NCBI GenBank assembly: GCA_946480515.1
Contig: CAMLKX010000096.1
Coordinates: 1 to 7,197, forward strand
DNA from: an uncultured Sphingomonadaceae bacterium
GTDB taxonomy: Bacteria > Pseudomonadota > Alphaproteobacteria > Sphingomonadales > Sphingomonadaceae
DNA length: 7,197 bases
Reading direction: 5' to 3'
The translations under genes were made by a program, and so were the position numbers. Below, piece after piece: positions 5,681-7,197 of this stretch. The notes under the pieces are model-generated. The model searched no databases, was not told the DNA's origin, and saw only the letters and a program-made list of their open reading frames with translations. Every line of letters starts with the position of its first letter. Position 1 is the stretch's first letter.

Positions 5681-7197
5681 TCACTCAGCGGGTTGGGTCG
5701 CCGGCTGGCCGGGGACCCGATGCGCACCGCGTGCAACCAGCCGATGGAACGTCTTCGCGAACCAACGTTCGATGTCGACCGCGATGGAAAAGCCTGCAGG
5801 CACAAGGACCAGGGTGAGGATGGTCGAAAAAATCAGCCCGCCGATAACCGCAACTCCCATCGGCGAACGCCAGCTTCCGTCCCCAGTCAGCGACAAGGCG
5901 ATCGGGATCATGCCGGCAACCATTGCCACGGTGGTCATCACGATTGGCTGCGCCCGTTTGTGGCCGGCCTCGATGATGGCTTCATCCTTCGCAACGCCGC
6001 GGTTCATCTCCTCGATCGCGAAATCGATCAGCAGGATGGAGTTTTTCGCGACAATCCCGAACAGCATCAGGATGCCGATGAGCACCGGCAGGGAGATAGC
6101 ATTGCCCGTGATGTGCAGAGCGATCGCCGCTCCCAAAGGCGCGAGCAGGAGCGATCCCATGTTCACGAACGGTGACAGGAAGCTGCGGTAAAGCAGCACC
6201 AGCACGGCGAACACCAGCGCGATTCCAGAAATGACCGCAACTGTGAAGTTCTGGAACAATTGTTGCTCCATCTTCTGCGAACCGAGTGTCAGACGAGTGA
6301 TCCCGCGCGGCAAATTCTTCACCGTCGGAAGCTCGTCGATCTTCTTCCAGGCATCGCTGCTGACCAGACCTGCGGCAAGGTCAGCCCCCACAGCCGTCCT
6401 TCGGACCTGGTCGGTGCGTTGCACCGTGGTCGGACCTGCGCCGAAGCCGATGTCAGCCACGGCCTTGAGCGGAACTGATCCGCCACTTGCGGTCGGTACC
6501 GGGAGGTTCTCAAGCGTTGCAAGATCGCGGCGGCTGGTCTCGGGAATCGCGACATGGATCGGGATCTGCCGGTCTGCGAGGGAGAACTTGGCGCTGTTTT
6601 GTTCAATGTCACCCAGCGTTGCGATCCGGATCGTTTGACTCAACGCGGTGGTGGTCACGCCGAGATCAGCTGCCAGATCGAACCGCGGTTTGATCACGAT
6701 TTCCGGGCGGACCAGATCGCCCGCCACGCGCGGGGCCACAACTTCGCGTAGCGACCGCATCTCATCAGCGATCTTGTAGGCTGTCGTGAGGAGCAGTTGC
6801 GGATCGTCGCCGCCAAGAAACAGCATGATGTCTCGGCCGGGTCCCCCCGGGCCGCCGAAGTCCTGGCTGACGAAGCTCACCTGAGCGTCCGGGATCGCTG
6901 CGAGATTTGGCATCATCGCCCGTTCGAACTCAGTGCTCGACCGATCGCGATCGTCCTTCAGAATGATGTTCAGCGTGGCGTTGCCGACGAAGATGCGCTG
7001 AAAAACTTTCTCGACTTCGGGGTCCCGCTTCACAACGTCGGCGACCTGATCAGCCACGGCTTCCGTTTGTTCAAGCGTCGATCCGGGCGGCATGCTGATT
7101 TTGGCCGTGGAAGAATCGAGGTCCATCGAAGGCTGGAATGTCACCGACAGTTGGGCGAACAGGAGGACCGTGATTAGCAGTGAGGCGATGCCGCCGA
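5681..7197 (-). CDS. RND efflux transporter permease, HAE1 type, C-terminal half (5' end outside window)
   Basis: Proton-driven inner-membrane pump subunit that works as a trimer with a periplasmic adaptor and an outer-membrane channel, exporting drugs or other hydrophobic compounds. The frame is open to the right edge: 504 residues, about half of the usual 1,030-1,060. In fragment numbering: a hydrophobic segment at about 3-16 (likely the seventh helix); then the second periplasmic porter loop, opening with ISMPPGSTLEQTEAVADQV and containing VSFVSQDFGGPGGPGRDI; then a helix bundle from about residue 316, with VLVLLYRSFLSPFVNMGSLL and GILMLFGIVAKNSILLIDFA. Lys384 in that last motif matches the proton-relay lysine Lys940 of AcrB. 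GAGHKRAQPIVMTTVAM and GVAVIGGLIFSTILTLVLVP close the pump. The partner aspartates of helix 4 lie outside the window. Substrate cannot be judged. GTG 7144 is not a true start, since coding clearly continues upstream. The adaptor gene is probably further upstream, off the edge. Confidence 0.96.
   Translation of the reverse strand, partial: GGIASLLITVLLFAQLSVTFQPSMDLDSSTAKISMPPGSTLEQTEAVADQVADVVKRDPEVEKVFQRIFVGNATLNIILKDDRDRSSTEFERAMMPNLAAIPDAQVSFVSQDFGGPGGPGRDIMLFLGGDDPQLLLTTAYKIADEMRSLREVVAPRVAGDLVRPEIVIKPRFDLAADLGVTTTALSQTIRIATLGDIEQNSAKFSLADRQIPIHVAIPETSRRDLATLENLPVPTASGGSVPLKAVADIGFGAGPTTVQRTDQVRRTAVGADLAAGLVSSDAWKKIDELPTVKNLPRGITRLTLGSQKMEQQLFQNFTVAVISGIALVFAVLVLLYRSFLSPFVNMGSLLLAPLGAAIALHITGNAISLPVLIGILMLFGIVAKNSILLIDFAIEEMNRGVAKDEAIIEAGHKRAQPIVMTTVAMVAGMIPIALSLTGDGSWRSPMGVAVIGGLIFSTILTLVLVPAGFSIAVDIERWFAKTFHRLVARGAHRVPGQPATQPAE

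Noticed and set aside
4976..6175. Plus-strand open frame of 399 codons across DUF445 and the RND gene
   Set aside because: It is antisense to two well-recognised genes and spans the gap between them. Its composition (rich in Arg, His, Asp, Gln) is that of a shadow frame in GC-rich DNA, and no domain is recognisable.
7142..7144. GTG 7144 as the real start of the RND gene
   Set aside because: The frame stays open to the window edge and encodes a membrane helix expected at this place in the middle of a full-length pump. The gene is cut by the window, not truncated.

Overview
This is a GC-rich window of ordinary bacterial chromosome, densely packed with genes. Gene content and protein features (ATP12-type F1-ATPase chaperone, alphaproteobacterial phasin, ClpS, a guanylate kinase with the SSPSGAGKS P-loop) point to an alphaproteobacterium, most likely a sphingomonad. 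That placement rests on family recognition, not on a database search. I see no tRNA, rRNA, CRISPR array, insertion sequence, integrase or phage gene, and no obvious novel defence or mobile system.

Layout. (1) Positions 1-975, plus strand: the basic C-terminal tail of a gene cut by the window edge, a 74-aa two-helix membrane protein, and an ATP12-family F1-ATPase assembly chaperone. The three are chained by stop/start overlaps (TGATG, then GTGA). The ATP12 gene is broken: its two halves lie in different frames and meet near 564-568. (2) 972-1613, minus strand: gmk, guanylate kinase, overlapping the ATP12 3' end tail-to-tail by 4 bp. (3) 1614-2605: an intergenic control region with two TGC-N3-GCA motifs and a candidate promoter, then a phasin gene whose N-terminal part is Lys/Ala/Pro-rich with an AT-hook, and a clear rho-independent terminator. 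(4) 2674-4377, plus strand: clpS (N-degron adaptor for ClpAP) followed after 48 bp by murA (first committed step of peptidoglycan synthesis). (5) 4379-7197, minus strand: a DUF445 membrane protein, preceded in the same direction by the C-terminal half of an HAE1-type RND efflux pump that runs off the right edge. The RND stop and DUF445 start are 30 bp apart, so the two probably form one transcription unit.

Most noteworthy: the phasin gene appears to be built from a DNA-binding-like N-terminal module and a complete phasin module, with an in-frame ATG carrying its own strong Shine-Dalgarno at the junction. One gene could therefore give a nucleoid-linking long form and a conventional short phasin. 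Also worth checking are the ATP12 frameshift, the PhaR-like operator pair ahead of the phasin, and a perfect hairpin plus T-run inside the 3' end of murA that looks like the terminator of the convergent RND-DUF445 unit. The rest is core housekeeping.
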